This document shows, piece after piece, positions 22,894-35,300 of a stretch of DNA of 64,000 bases. Every line of letters begins with the position of its first letter. Within the stretch, counting starts at the first letter, position 1. Under the pieces are notes generated by a model, which had not been told where the DNA came from, searched no databases, and saw nothing but the letters and a program-made list of their open reading frames with translations. The position numbers and the translations under genes are program-made. This DNA comes from Onthophagus taurus. Lineage: Eukaryota > Arthropoda > Insecta > Coleoptera > Scarabaeidae. The stretch covers positions 6,076,001 to 6,140,000 of the forward strand of contig NC_091967.1 of assembly GCF_036711975.1 (NCBI RefSeq). Direction: 5' to 3'.

Positions 22894-25800
22894 TAGTTGT
22901 TGTCGTTCTGCTATTATATTGTGCCCAAATAGCCGGTAAGTTCACAAAAAATTATCTTAATTATTAAACTGCATATCTAAAATATAAAAAGAAATATAAT
23001 AACCAAAATTATTATTTTAACCTATAAAACATTAATTGACAGACAACACTCAACGTCAAAATTTTGATTAATGTTTTCAACTATACCGGCATAAATTCAA
23101 TAGTTCTCAATTACCATTTATTCTGTTTTTATTAAAATTGATTGTTAAACGATATTCATTATTTTAGTTTATCATATTTATAATTTTAATTTTTTGATTT
23201 TCTTTATATAATTGTAATTTGTATGTATTTAAAAATTTTAAGTTGTAATGTTACCTATTATACCAACATAAATATTTTTGTACTTTTTAATATTTTCAAT
23301 TTAGTGCATATCAATAATATTAAACATCCTTTATGTAAAGTTACTCATAAATTTCAGCTATAAAGCTAAAATGGAAATCGTTAGTTGTAACGGAACCATA
23401 CGCGTCACTTTAGTGTTAGTGAGCTATTACTTGCCTTAAGTACTCATAGAGGGATACACTAGTATTCAATTTTCAGAAGATTGTTAAAGTTAAAAGGGTT
23501 TAAGATGGTTCAAAAGAGGCAATAAATTATGTGGATCATCATAGCAGGAAAAATAAGTTGCTTAATATTTAAAACTTTACATTAATAACTTGAAAAACTA
23601 TTATAGCTCTTTTTAGATCGTTTGGGATTTGTGGTGCTAAAGCCCAATTAGTTTCATCGAATTGTAAGTACCAGATGATAAAATATTATCCTGTTGTAAA
23701 TCAATTTTAACGAGATTTCCGATGACATTTAGTTCCCTACATGTATCATATAGTAAATTTCTGTGTTAAATTCAGTGTGTCCTTATTAGTGGAACAATGC
23801 CTGGTTGTACATTTCCTAAAATTGATTATAATCATTTAAATAAGCATATTTCCGGCTTTCCAGAATGTGATCGTTTTGAGGGAAGGACTCTACTATTGAT
23901 ACTATTGAACCCCATAATATTAGCTACAGTGGATTCGAACAGATGTTATAAACATTAATATTAGACACGCAATATCCTAAAATCGATTCAAAATCGTTCT
24001 CTTACTTCATACCTAATCTGTTAAATAATGAAATGTTATCGACCCTGTTGGAATTTGTGCGCCCTTTAAGATGAATTTTAAGCTAAAATTATGTCGGAAC
24101 AAAATGGAAATCAAGTATTCATACTTAGGGTATACCTTTACAGTTGCTGATGTCTAGTTATCTTCATTCATATTTAATTTTTTCATTGTCCCAGCAAAGC
24201 AAGTTCGTTTTCCCCTTAGCTTTATCTTGTGAGAAGTGCAAAAACTGAGTAAACCTGTTTAATTAAAACAAAATTACATCCAGATATGAAAAATGTGACA
24301 ATGAGTGAAAAAAATATGTTTTGCAGAGGACACGATAAACTAAATTAATTGAAAATCGATTATTCCATAAATAAAAAAGTTCTTGTCGCTGGGATTTATG
24401 AGTAACTTCAGACTTAATCCTTCAGTTTTATAGTTAATTCGTAAATTTATAATGATTTTATTTAAAGTTTCAATGCCCGTTGGTGCGGGCGTCCCGGAGA
24501 ACATAACGCTTACGTTTTTAACACCAACGTCGTTACGCGTGTCCTGGGATACATCCGTGGATCACGTGGATAAATACGACGTGTCTTATAAACCCACTGA
24601 TGCCAGGTAAAGTTTTTTTTAAGCAATTATTAAAGTTGGTTTTAAGTTAAAAATGAAATTGCCAATTAAATTTTTGTTATTTCACTTCATTTTCCTTTAT
24701 ATTTCTTTTATTTTCTTATCCGATCTCCATTACGCTCAGTATTATTAGTTCTCCTAAAACATGTCTTTAAGTTTATGAGATTAATTAAAAAAAGTTTTGA
24801 CTTGAATCGTTGTAAGTATTTCCAGAATAAACGAATGCGATAGTTACAGGGTTGTTGCTATGGTCGCCGGTAATTCGGATGCCGTCACCCTCAGCGGATT
24901 AAAACCGGACACCCAGTATCAGCTCTTTGTTATAGCGGTCTGGAACGGCACCAGATATAGAAGTAGACCGATTGTCTTCCGAACGATGGGTAAGATCTAT
25001 TACAACATTAACGTCTGTATATTCAATGTAAAGCGATATCCCACATCATTGTTTCAAAGTTTAATTACTTGACTTGATGGCCAGTGTTCTTAATGCGCTT
25101 CCTGAAGTTTGTAGTTTATTCAAGGAGGTCATTATGAAACTAGAACGTACCAGAAATACGATCGCGTTAAAATTTTTACTAGAATATTCCAACGTGCCAT
25201 TCTAAAGCAAACAAAATTTAATCAAAAAAAACTTTTAAAATACTAAATCACACAACATTATTTCCTTTTCTTCGAATTTTTTTCATGCTTTTTCAGAGTT
25301 ACCAATGACGACAGTCACGAGCACTTTAGCTACTGAACCGTCCACAAATCCAACTCCGACGAGCAACGAACCGTTCGAACACGTAGAGTATCCGCAAACA
25401 AGTTCCACGGCAAGTATAAAGAAATCAATTTAAAATAGATTACAATCTCTTCAAACTCAGCTTTAACGAGATTATTTTAAAAATGTTCAATATATGATAA
25501 AATCAATAAAAACAATTATACACAAAGATTGGTTTCAAAGATAAAACGGGAACACGAAATGAGGGAAAGGTATAAAATGAACTCTTGGAGAAACTCTTGG
25601 GATTTTCGAACTGTTAATATTTTAAATCTTCGAATTCCCTTATATTTCGAAACGGTCAAGAACCCTTAAAATCACTTTAAGAACCTTTAAGAAATTTCCA
25701 GAAAATCAATAATAATGTAGAATTCGAGATTCTAAGAAATCACGTTTTTATACATTTGGGTTTAGCCGTCTTAAGAGACGCACAGATCTAGTTAGTTCTA

Positions 25801-28800
25801 GATTTAGTTCGATAAAAATATATAATAACCTGATTCAGACTAACCACTAAAACTAACACTAGCACTAGAATTAACACTAAACGTAGAACTAGAAACGTTC
25901 GAGTTTAGCCGTCTTAAAAGACCCGAATGTTTCTAGTTCTTGGTTTTGTGTTAGTTCTAGTTTTACACTAGCACTGTTACTATGTAGAGCTAACACTAAA
26001 TCTAGAACTAGAATCATTTGGGTTTAGCCGCACCTCTTTAAAGACGGCTAAACCCGAATGATTCTAGTTCTAGGTCTAGTGCTAGTTCTAGTGATAGTTT
26101 AAGTGTTACTGTTAGTTCTAGTGAAGTGTTTGTTCTTAGACACCAAACAAAAAGTTGAATTTAAATTAAAATTTTTCTCTGTATTTTTTTTAAGGTTCGT
26201 GGTGTAGAAATAGGCATAGTTCTGTTGGTAATGGCCGTTTGGGTAGCCGCAATAGCATTATTTTTCAATCGTTGGGGTAAAATCCGAATGTTATTACCTT
26301 ACCAACCGGATTACAAGCAGGAACAGCTCAAAGTGCCCGGAACTGCAGCTTGTGCGGCAGCCGTAGCCGCCGGAAACACGTGTATTCATCAATCTAGGGA
26401 AAAAGTCTGTTCTCAAGTAAGTAAAAGTATTAAATCATTTTTATTTCAATTTTCATTTTAATCTCAATCTAACGAAGAAAAAAAAATTGGTGGAATTGAA
26501 ATTGTTTTAATAATTGAGTCAATGTGAATCAAAAATGTTTGTACAGTTTTCTGACATAATTTTCTCATAGCTGGAAACTCGATAAACATTTCTGACTCAC
26601 TCTCTTTAAAAATTAATACAAATGGTTCGGTTCCTATCGATAAATCAATCTATCTCATGGAATTGTGGTAGAATTTGAACGATGTCGAAGCGATACTGAG
26701 ATGTCGAATTTCAATTAAGAAAGGTATTTGTCATGTTCTAACGAGTTTAAATTGAATTTAATATTTAAATTGAAAATTTGAGCGGGGAGTTTCCTTTTCT
26801 CTTTAAATGTGAATTACGGAGGTATTATTGGTTGTTTTTGCCAGGACGGCCCGTGCTGTGGCTGGTGTATTCGTATACCGAGAAAGACGAGGGAATCAAG
26901 GGAGTGCGGTTGCCAGTTCGCCCTACTGCACCGTGCCGATCCGGACGGTACTTAAATAGATCAACTTTTCAACGTCTTTCTACGGCATTTCGTAAGTTTT
27001 CTCTTAAGAAAAAAATGTCGGTAAAACAGGAAACTAAAATTTTGTTCCAATTCTTATAAAAAAACATTTCCGAAATTCACTAAGAACACTATTTACATTG
27101 CTTTATTATAAAATTCACATTGGAAACTGATAATTTTTATACACAAACTTTTTAGGTTATGTTGCATTCAAAATTCAAACTTGTCATAAAAAAATAAACA
27201 TAACCTAAAAAAAAATTGAGGTTATTACCAAAGTGAATTTGAAGAATCACGCTGTTTTTAATATTTTTCCTCTTTATTACTCAATTGTGATCACTTATTT
27301 AGATTAAAAAGAACAGATAAACCTGGCACAATCACCAAAATCCTTTAAAATAAATTAATTAATAAAAAGAGATTGTTTTTGACAGGTAAGTTAACACTTT
27401 TTAGTTGTCCATTAGAAAAAGAAGGTATTTAAATTTGTGCGTACGCTAAAATTAATTATTTATAATTCTTTACCTTTTACTTATTTAATATGTGTGTGTT
27501 ATTTCACGAATATTGCACAATAACGCACCAAAACAGGGCCGGATTATCCTAAAACATTAACCTACATAAATATTATATAACTTTGACGAGGATAAGTCTA
27601 GGATTATAAAATTGATTTCTTTGAGTAAAATAACCGAAACTCCCTTTTACATTTGAAAAAAGAAGTCTCCATTAATATAAAACTAAGTACTGATCAACCA
27701 TCATTATTTGTAGGAAAATGTTGATACTTTGTTGTCTTATTATACCTTCATTCATCTATAATATCTTTAATTACTGTAATTAATACTACGTTTTTCTTTC
27801 TTGTGTCTGGACTAGTTGTGATACTTCCATTAATCAAAATTAAAAATCAATCACCAATTGAGGGGTATTAAGCATTCTGTCAATTCGCTTCAAGGTCATT
27901 AAAAGAATAATTGCAATGAAGTGAGATCTATTAAAACTAAAATTTTTAATTAATTTTAATTTTAATAGTCTTCAGTCAAATTTGTCAACTTCATTTCATA
28001 TTAGGAACATGCAAATGGAAGAAATGTTATATCTCAATGTAGTCAAGATAAATTTTTAAATATAAATATTTCCGCATCATGTGGATTACGATGCTAGTCC
28101 AATTAATTTGATTAAAAATTCAGAGCAACCCAAAATTTGCAAGATTTCCAGCAAAATCGCTTTTCCACAAGTAAAAAGTGGCAAGTTTTTTTCATATTTG
28201 CTACTAAAAATATGACAGACCAATCTAAATTAACCAGAAATTCTGAACAATCCGATATTTGCAAGACTTCCAGATAAACTGCTTCTCCAGAGTATTAGAA
28301 AGTTGCAAAAATCAATCTTTCTCCATATTTCCCGATGTAGATGGCTAGGAATATGACACAGTCCAGATTAAATTGATCAAAAATTCTGCTCTAACAGTGT
28401 TTCCCACTAGTTTACAAGCTAAAAAAAAAACTAAGTGGACGCAGCTATGAATCCTTCATATACCTACCAATTTACCAACAGTATGCATAAGCCACAACCA
28501 CATGCATCACTTGATACAGTGCGCAAAATATATAAACAACGTAAATAAACAACCAATTACCATAATATATATAGCAGTACTAAATGATCAACCTCCTTTA
28601 GTTTCTAAAGTTTTTCTCTTCCCATAGTTAGACAAAAACAAATGCAGATTCATTGTTTGTCATTGAATAGATAACTTTTTTTCCACAATTGCTCGATCAA
28701 CGATACGATGTAAGATACGCTGAAGGATTCCAGCTTAGAGTGCATCGGTAATTAAAGTTACGCGGTCACTTTAATTACGGGTTGCTTAACTTCCTCGTAC

Positions 28801-29576
28801 ATCGAAACAATCCTGAATGGTTGTGGTATGGGAGAAGAGGTACCTGAGGGAGATGTAACATTCGGATGCGTTCCGAAACGTTGTGGACGTCGTTGGACTC
28901 TGGGGGAATATGGCATATCACTGGAGTTGAAATGAACGGATTTTGAGTTAGTTCAAGTAGAGAATGAGGTTAAGGATGATAATTAGGAACTTCCTGAAGA
29001 TGTTATTACCGCTAAACAAAGACATCTTTCAAACTCATTGAGTAATCAGATTAGTTAAAGTACTCTGGCGACCTTTATTTTCAAACTACACTCTCCTAAT
29101 CACTTCTAAAATATTCTAGTAGCACGGGAAAATATAAATACATTCTCGAATAATGATTTAATCACGATGAGAGTCTGAACATGCTAAGTGCCTCGTAATG
29201 GTTTAATCCGGCCCTGATCAATAACAAAACAGCTTTTACAATTCCTATTAAATCCATGAAAATTAAAGGGTATGAATTAAATGTTATTAAAAAAAATTTG
29301 ATTTCTTTTTCGTTTTAGCCTCCAAAAAACCATCGAGAACGTATAAATTCAGCAATTTTCGTATCTAATAGCGGTCCAGGTTTCGATTCGAAAGAATTCT
29401 TCAGGCGTCACGGTTCCATTTCGAGATTGTGCCGTCGCGCGAAAAGCGTCGATAATCTCTCCGTGGACGACGACGACGACGAACTTCATTTTGGCCTTCC
29501 GATGTTGTCCATTTCGGGTCCATCTCCGCCCGATCGTGATGACACCGACTGTGAAACGGACAGGTTCATCAAATAA
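22890..29576 (+). CDS. Single-pass membrane protein with one fibronectin III domain (FNDC5-like)
   Basis: Six exons with continuous phase: 22890-22935, 24468-24606, 24826-24989, 25297-25409, 26195-26416, 29319-29576; 313 residues. Exon 1 is a signal peptide (MIVVVVLLLYCAQIAG). Exons 2-3 form one fibronectin III domain, with PENITLTFLTPTSLRVSWD, KYDVSYKP and LKPDTQYQLFVIAVWNG. Exon 4 is a Thr/Ser/Pro-rich stalk, likely O-glycosylated. Exon 5 has a membrane helix near residues 158-178 (IGIVLLVMAVWVAAIALFF). The cytoplasmic tail ends in an acidic stretch (DDDDDE). The layout resembles FNDC4/FNDC5 and their insect relatives; the role in insects is not known to me. The intron after exon 4 uses a GC donor (CACG|GCAAGT), confirmed by phase. 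Exon 3 has a second in-frame acceptor 24 bases downstream, which would drop eight residues. Confidence 0.85.
25755..26135. repeat. CTAGTTCTAG / GGCTAAACC repeat cluster, copy B
   Basis: At least three head-to-head blocks combine GGGTTTAGCCGTCTT (or its complement) with TTCTAGTTCTAG-like repeats. It matches the element near 10.2 kb and lies in the fourth intron of the fibronectin III gene, ending about 60 bases before exon 5. The pogo-like CAGTAAAACC end is not seen here, so this copy is truncated or rearranged. Confidence 0.75.
26845..26955 (+). CDS. Alternative last exon of the fibronectin III gene, cysteine-rich tail
   Basis: An acceptor (GTTTTTGCCAG, ending at 26844) precedes a GC-rich stretch. 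Joined in phase 0 to exon 5 (ending 26416), it reads DGPCCGWCIRIPRKTRESRE, then CGCQFALLHRADPDGT and a TAA at 26953. That gives a 264-residue isoform with five cysteines just inside the membrane, in place of the acidic tail. The reading frame is fixed by the junction, and the exon is codon-rich against AT-rich intron DNA. A possible internal donor (GGACG|GTACTT) would instead make it a cassette exon. Confidence 0.55.
   Translation, partial: DGPCCGWCIRIPRKTRESRECGCQFALLHRADPDGT
28090..28400 (+). repeat. Degenerate tandem repeat, period about 120-145 bp
   Basis: Related blocks starting near 28097, 28219 and 28362 share the pattern CCA-AT-TAA-TTGAT-AAAAATTC followed by CAAGA-TTCCAG and CT-CTCCA. 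About 2.4 diverged copies lie in the long last intron of the fibronectin III gene. Confidence 0.55.
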
Positions 29577-31360
29577 ATATTCGTATTTCAAGATTTTCCC
29601 CTTAAATGTATCAAGTGTGAATGAGGGAAACTTAAAACGATTTTTAACCTTCCTAAATAACATCACTTTTTTTGTTTATTCTACTCGTTTCTACTTTGTG
29701 TTGTTCACGTGTTAGAAAAAGAAATGATTTTATTAGTTCCTTATTAGCTATTGTGCCAATTTGAGAGACTATTTGTTTTGTTAATGTTTAAATGCACGAT
29801 TTTTAAACGTATTTTTAATTAAAGTTAAAGGTAATTTAAGGATTTTTAAATATAGGTCAAAAGAACTGTACCAAATAACATCAACTAATTTTTAGTCGTA
29901 TGCGCACAACGATCTAAGTTTATAAATATAAACATTTTTATTTTAATCTAGGTGAGGTAAGATTTAAGAAAAACTATATTAATAAGTAAAAACAGCGTTA
30001 TCCACGATTATGAGAAAATGTACAAGAACGTTCACAGTTTAATGGTTGTCCACAATTTAAGGAACACGCCAAATTAACGGTTTTATTTTTGTAATGGGTA
30101 CATTTTATGATAATCGTTGACAAAGCATTTGAGTCGCGAATCATTGAATAATGACTTATTGAATAATGTACTGTTATCATTAAAAAACATTAACAATTTT
30201 CCTCTTAAAAATGTTAGTTAAAGTAAAAGTAAAAAGAGTTAAAATAGGGACCATAAAACATAAAAATAAATTGAACATTTGTATATAGATGTTAAAAAAG
30301 CTGCTTTAAATTATAAATCGAAGCTTTACTGAATTGAATTGAAAGTCTAGAAACGTACCAAGATCCTTCCTTTTTTTTTAATTTAAAAGTTTTAAATATC
30401 TTAATAAAAACAATGTGTAATATTAACTTAAAGTAAAAATAAAAATATTTATCTAGACTTTTGATTCACACCCGTTTCATTATTTGTCAATCTATTAGTG
30501 ACGTTTTTACACTAAAATGTGTCAATTAAGACGAGTTTAATATAAAGTAATTGCCTTCTTTCGGGTCCAAGTCTCGTTCTTTACATATCCAATTAAATTT
30601 GTGTTTTTAACTTTTATCTAATATTCAAAAAACCTATTTTGAATTTTAAAATGATTGGTATATTAAGAAAACCTTGTATGTTTTGTTTTTAAATATATTA
30701 CTGTGATTCTAATGCCTTCATCTAAATAAACAAATTACAATTATCGGTTATAAACCACCAACCAAAAATGTATTTGGTTTATAAACTCCTTTACTATTGT
30801 AATATACTGTAAATTGCGGATTATTCACCTTACTTCTTTTTCTCATTGTGTTTATGGCAATGCAATAAACGATTAAAATACCAAGAAAACGTTTTTATAC
30901 AATATATGCATCCCATTTAAAATAACAATGTTGGTTGCCATAGCAACGAAACAAAAAACAATATAAACAAGCAAATATCGCCAAAAAATGTGCCATAATT
31001 AATACAGAATTTTTTAGTTGAAACATTTTTCTTTAAAGCCCCAACTGGAGGAAGTTATTGGCTATATTCCAGACATTTGATACACCTGTACATCAGTGAA
31101 TTAAGCCGACGTTCTGTTTTGTTTGATACCAGTTTTGAGTTGATATGGTATCAACTGTAGCGCCTCGAAAAGACACTGAGTCTAGTATAAAACTAGCAAT
31201 AACGGAAGGATCTTGTTGGAATTCTGTGGGAAAAAGTATTTTGGTATCTAAAAGCTATCCCAACTTTAGGTTTGTGCTGGAAGAGGGCAAAAGAGCGTAT
31301 CGGCTGAATTGATGGTGACATAAACACTACTATAGTTAACGTAGTCTATTATTCCAGATA
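29577..31360. other. 3' UTR and intergenic DNA, no further gene seen
   Basis: AT-rich sequence after the fibronectin III stop. Several AATAAA-type signals occur between about 30.25 and 30.45 kb and could end its transcript. No coding potential was recognised. Confidence 0.4.
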
Positions 31361-31364
31361 TTTT

Positions 31365-31600
31365 TTGTTTTCACTCGTTTCTTTACCATTTGCAAAACTC
31401 AAAGATTTTTTAAGTCAATTACACTTTGTCATATTTTCCCATTTCTTTGCTTTCGTACTTGTGACTATGTTTCAATATCTCTCCTGGATCTCCTCTACTA
31501 TCTTATATACCTTCTACCCCATTTTTCGGTTCCATACATTACCACACTTCTCACCAGAGCATCAAACATTATTTTTCGCCTTTATTATTAATATAAACCG
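31365..31600 (-). mobile_element. LINE remnant, C-terminal ORF2 piece
   Basis: Minus-strand translation includes FDALVRSVVMYGTEKWG, the segment that follows the RT domain in a common insect LINE (compare FDGIVKSVLLYGAEVWG-type sequences). Short and broken. It lies about 130 bases ahead of CFAP144. Confidence 0.6.
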
Positions 31601-31728
31601 ATTAATTAAGTAGTTGAACAGTAACATATATATTAATAGATGTCATAAATCTTTAATATTCTGACACTTTAACCATTTCTAAATTTGCAGTGAATTTTCC
31701 TTTTATTAGTTTTATTAACATATTCATC

Positions 31729-32233
31729 ATGGTAAAAAGCAATGATAGAGGGCTAACGGAACAACTCGAAAAGGAATTTAGATACTTTAAAATTTACGAC
31801 AATTACAGGCCCGATTATCATAGTAATTTCGATGTAAATTTCTAAATCACCATTTTAAATTCGTGACTTTTAGAATCTGCGGTAACATCTAAATTTTATT
31901 CTAAATATGAAGCGTTGGATTTATCACTAGCAAACGAAGAGTTGGTGAGTACAATAAAAAAGTACAGAGATAAAGGACCCAAAGATAAATATGATTGGTA
32001 TCCAACGGAAAATCAAAGGTTTGTGGCTTCATTTTGCCGTTCTTAAACAATTTTTATTTATTTTTATCAGTTACGGTTGGTTCAACACTCCATTTGTACC
32101 GATTAATAAAATGGATGAAAGATATTATCATGTTAAAGTTGAAAGTGATTTTGTACATCACGCGCTTTTGTTGGCGAAAGATAAAAGCATGAAATTGGAG
32201 AAGTTTGCAGGAATTCCATTTAAACTTCAATAA
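31729..32233 (+). CDS. CFAP144: CFAP144 (FAM183 family) axonemal protein
   Basis: Three exons: 31729-31822, 31873-32018, 32071-32233. A nearer-looking donor at 31834 breaks the frame, while the GTAATT donor at 31823 keeps it, so I use that; the first junction is therefore the least certain. The 133-residue product carries the family signature GPKDKYDWYPTENQSYGW, followed by DERYYHVKVESDF and a helical end. CFAP144 proteins lie inside the doublet microtubules of motile cilia and flagella. In an insect this implies sperm flagella or sensory cilia. No introns or features look broken. The stop lies about 160 bases before the start of the next gene on the same strand. Confidence 0.75.
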
Positions 32234-32396
32234 AAATTCATTTTCATGCTTTAAGAAGATAAAACATCATATAAATACATATCATTTTTCTACCGCCATC
32301 TAGCGAAATTGATTAAAATTAATAAATTGAACTAACTTCACTTCATGTTGTGACAGTTATAGGTTATGTTAATGTGTCGAATATACAGTTTAAAAT

Positions 32397-35300
32397 ATGA
32401 TTCCACAACAAACATTATTAAAACCTCCACAATACGATTTAATGAACGACTTTAGGAATTTTATACGTGGTGCTACAAAAACTGGAAAATGTAATCCATT
32501 AGATTTAACAAAAATCGCACTTTCATTATTAAGGAATTTACCTGCTTCTCGAGATGCGGTTTTAATGCATTTTTCATCGGTTTTTGATCGAGCTGCTGAA
32601 AATTATATTGTTGCTACTGAAGTAAGTAAAATAAATATATTTATTTAGGATTGAATTATTTGTATTTATTTTTAGCAAGAAATAACAACAGGAAAATTAC
32701 CACCCCCATCTGAAATAGATGAAGCTATCGTATCTGAAATTCACACAGTTCTTTGTAATTTCGTTTCGGGGAATGCTGAAGCATGGGCTCCAATTATAAG
32801 TACTTGGTCGCTTGATTTATTAGGTAGAATATCAACGAAATACGCCGGTAGGGCTCATATATCATCTGGTTTAAACGAAACCTTACAATTATGGATGAAT
32901 TGCAGAGCTACAAGAACTTTAATTGATATAACAACTCAATGCCTTCAATGTTTAATGCATTCTGATACGGAAGCTTGTATAAGTGCTTTATTAGGTTAAA
33001 TATTAATCTAATTTCTCTTAAAAGTTAATTATTATATATTTTATTAATTTTAGACACCTCTGTTGAACATTCACCAAATTTTGATTGGGTTGTAGCTCAT
33101 GTGGGAAGTTGTTTTCCAAATACGGTAATAACAAGGGTTTTAACATGTGGTTTAAAAGATTTTTGCCAAAATAAATCATACGAACAAGGTTGTAATTCAC
33201 CAAAACTAAAATCGGTTGTTGGTATTTTGGGTCATTTAGCCAATAGTCATTGTGATGATATTCATATTGCTTTACGTGATTTATTTAAATGGAGTTTAAT
33301 GATTAATGGACAAGATAATGATTTGACAAAGCAACAGAAAAAAGCCACCGTTCCCTTTTTGTTGCACCTATCAAATTTATCCTCAATTTTATTATCGACA
33401 GTTTGTTGTAATTTAAAAGAAATAAGTACGAAGTTTATTTAAATGGAATAAAATTAATAATTAAAACATTTTTTTTAGTGTCTGTTGAAAGAGTAAGAAT
33501 TTTATATAATTTCACTGATGGTTGGTTAAAATATTTTGGTTCTTCAAATGCTTTACAAGATCTCCTGGTTAATTTAATCTTAAAATGCGAAAAAGGTGGT
33601 TCGCAAATCATCAAATTATTATTAGATTGTACATTTTTAGAAAACACAACAACCATTGATGATGAAATGAAACGAAACGTAAAACTTGCAAGTCGAGACG
33701 TTTTAGAATTTATTTTACAAGAGATCGATTTTTCGTTAAGATTTCCTTCTAAAAATCGACAAATCAATTTATTAAAATCATTAACGGAGGAAATACATAA
33801 CATCCATGCACTATTAGTGAGTTCGGAGAGTGTTAAATCGCAAACAGCTGCGAGGATTTTGGTTTTTATCGGACATTCGAATCCCGATTTATTAATAAAA
33901 TCGGCAAAATATCTTTTTAAACATGCAAAATCCGATCAACATTTAGCTTTATTAGTACGGATTTTAACCGATGAGTTAATTGATAAAACTTTACAACCGT
34001 ATGTGAATAAAGGGGGTTATTTTTCCGCCGTTCTTGAGCAAGTTTTGAACGAATTTAATCAAGAATATGTTTTTTGTGAAGAAAATTTTGATGACGGTGA
34101 AGATCAACTTCAAACATGGATAAATTTGTTGATTCTTTTAAAGTAAGTAATATATAATTGTTTTTATTGTTAACTAAAAGTTCATAATTTTCTGTACAAT
34201 ACATGACAAGCCAAACTTAACTTTCCTTATCTTCATTCTCTCTAACCCGTCCTTTTGTAATACTCCTCTCTCCTTTGCCATATCTAATCTTCCCCTCCCT
34301 AACTTACTTCCAACACTCCATCAGGTTACTGCAGTATAGTCTTCTATCTATCATTTCTTCATATTTAACTGCTCTTCTGCCCGCCTCCAGCCTCATTTTA
34401 TTCACCTTCACTGTCTCCCTTACAATCAGTGATGGGCCCAGGGTAAATACCCAAATAATAAACAATAAAAGCGATACCAGTAAAAATATATCAGATTCCA
34501 AAAAAAATGAAGAGAAAGATGATGAGAACGTTGAAGACGAGGTATTGTCAATAATCAAAGACGTATTATCATTAGACGAATCTGTCGTAATTTAGATTAG
34601 ATCAAGTTATTATGATTACTATCATCAAGCAGCCCTCTGGGTCCATGGTTGGACATAGATCTCCCCTATTCTGTTTCATTCGACTCTATTCTGTGCTGTC
34701 TGAATCCAACTGTTGGTCATACTTTTGACGTCTACTTAGTCTGTTCGCTCGCGGTCTCCACTCAAGCAACCGTTTTGTCCACTGCTCATTCTTCATTCAA
34801 GCTTTGCCACAATGTTGATCACATCATTTACGCCAGATCTTCTTCATAGGTCTTCATTTCGTATGTACTCCCTCAGAGTTAGACCCAGGATCGACCTCTC
34901 CATCTATCTTTGCGTTACTTGGACCTTCCTGGCAGTGGCTAGCGTTAATGTTAAAGTTTCGGAGCCTTACGTCATAACCGGAAACATCCATTGATTGAAA
35001 GCCTTTCTTGGCCTTTTCTCTTGAAGATGTCTCTAAGTTTAAGCTGCCCATACGAGTGTGATCCTTCTGTTTAGTCCGCTTGTTTGATTATCTCCCGATA
35101 TACGAACCTCATAGCCAGGATATACTTAGCTGTCAACCTTCTCAATCTCATTATCCCTAATGTTGATGTCGTAGTGAGGCCGCCTCTGAAAGATCTCGAC
35201 CTTTGGTAATACCGCTGCCACCAGAAACAGTATTTCGCGCTTTCTAATCCCAAACATAATCTTCCTCTTTCTGGTGTCCCTTCCAAATACTCTCTCCCCC

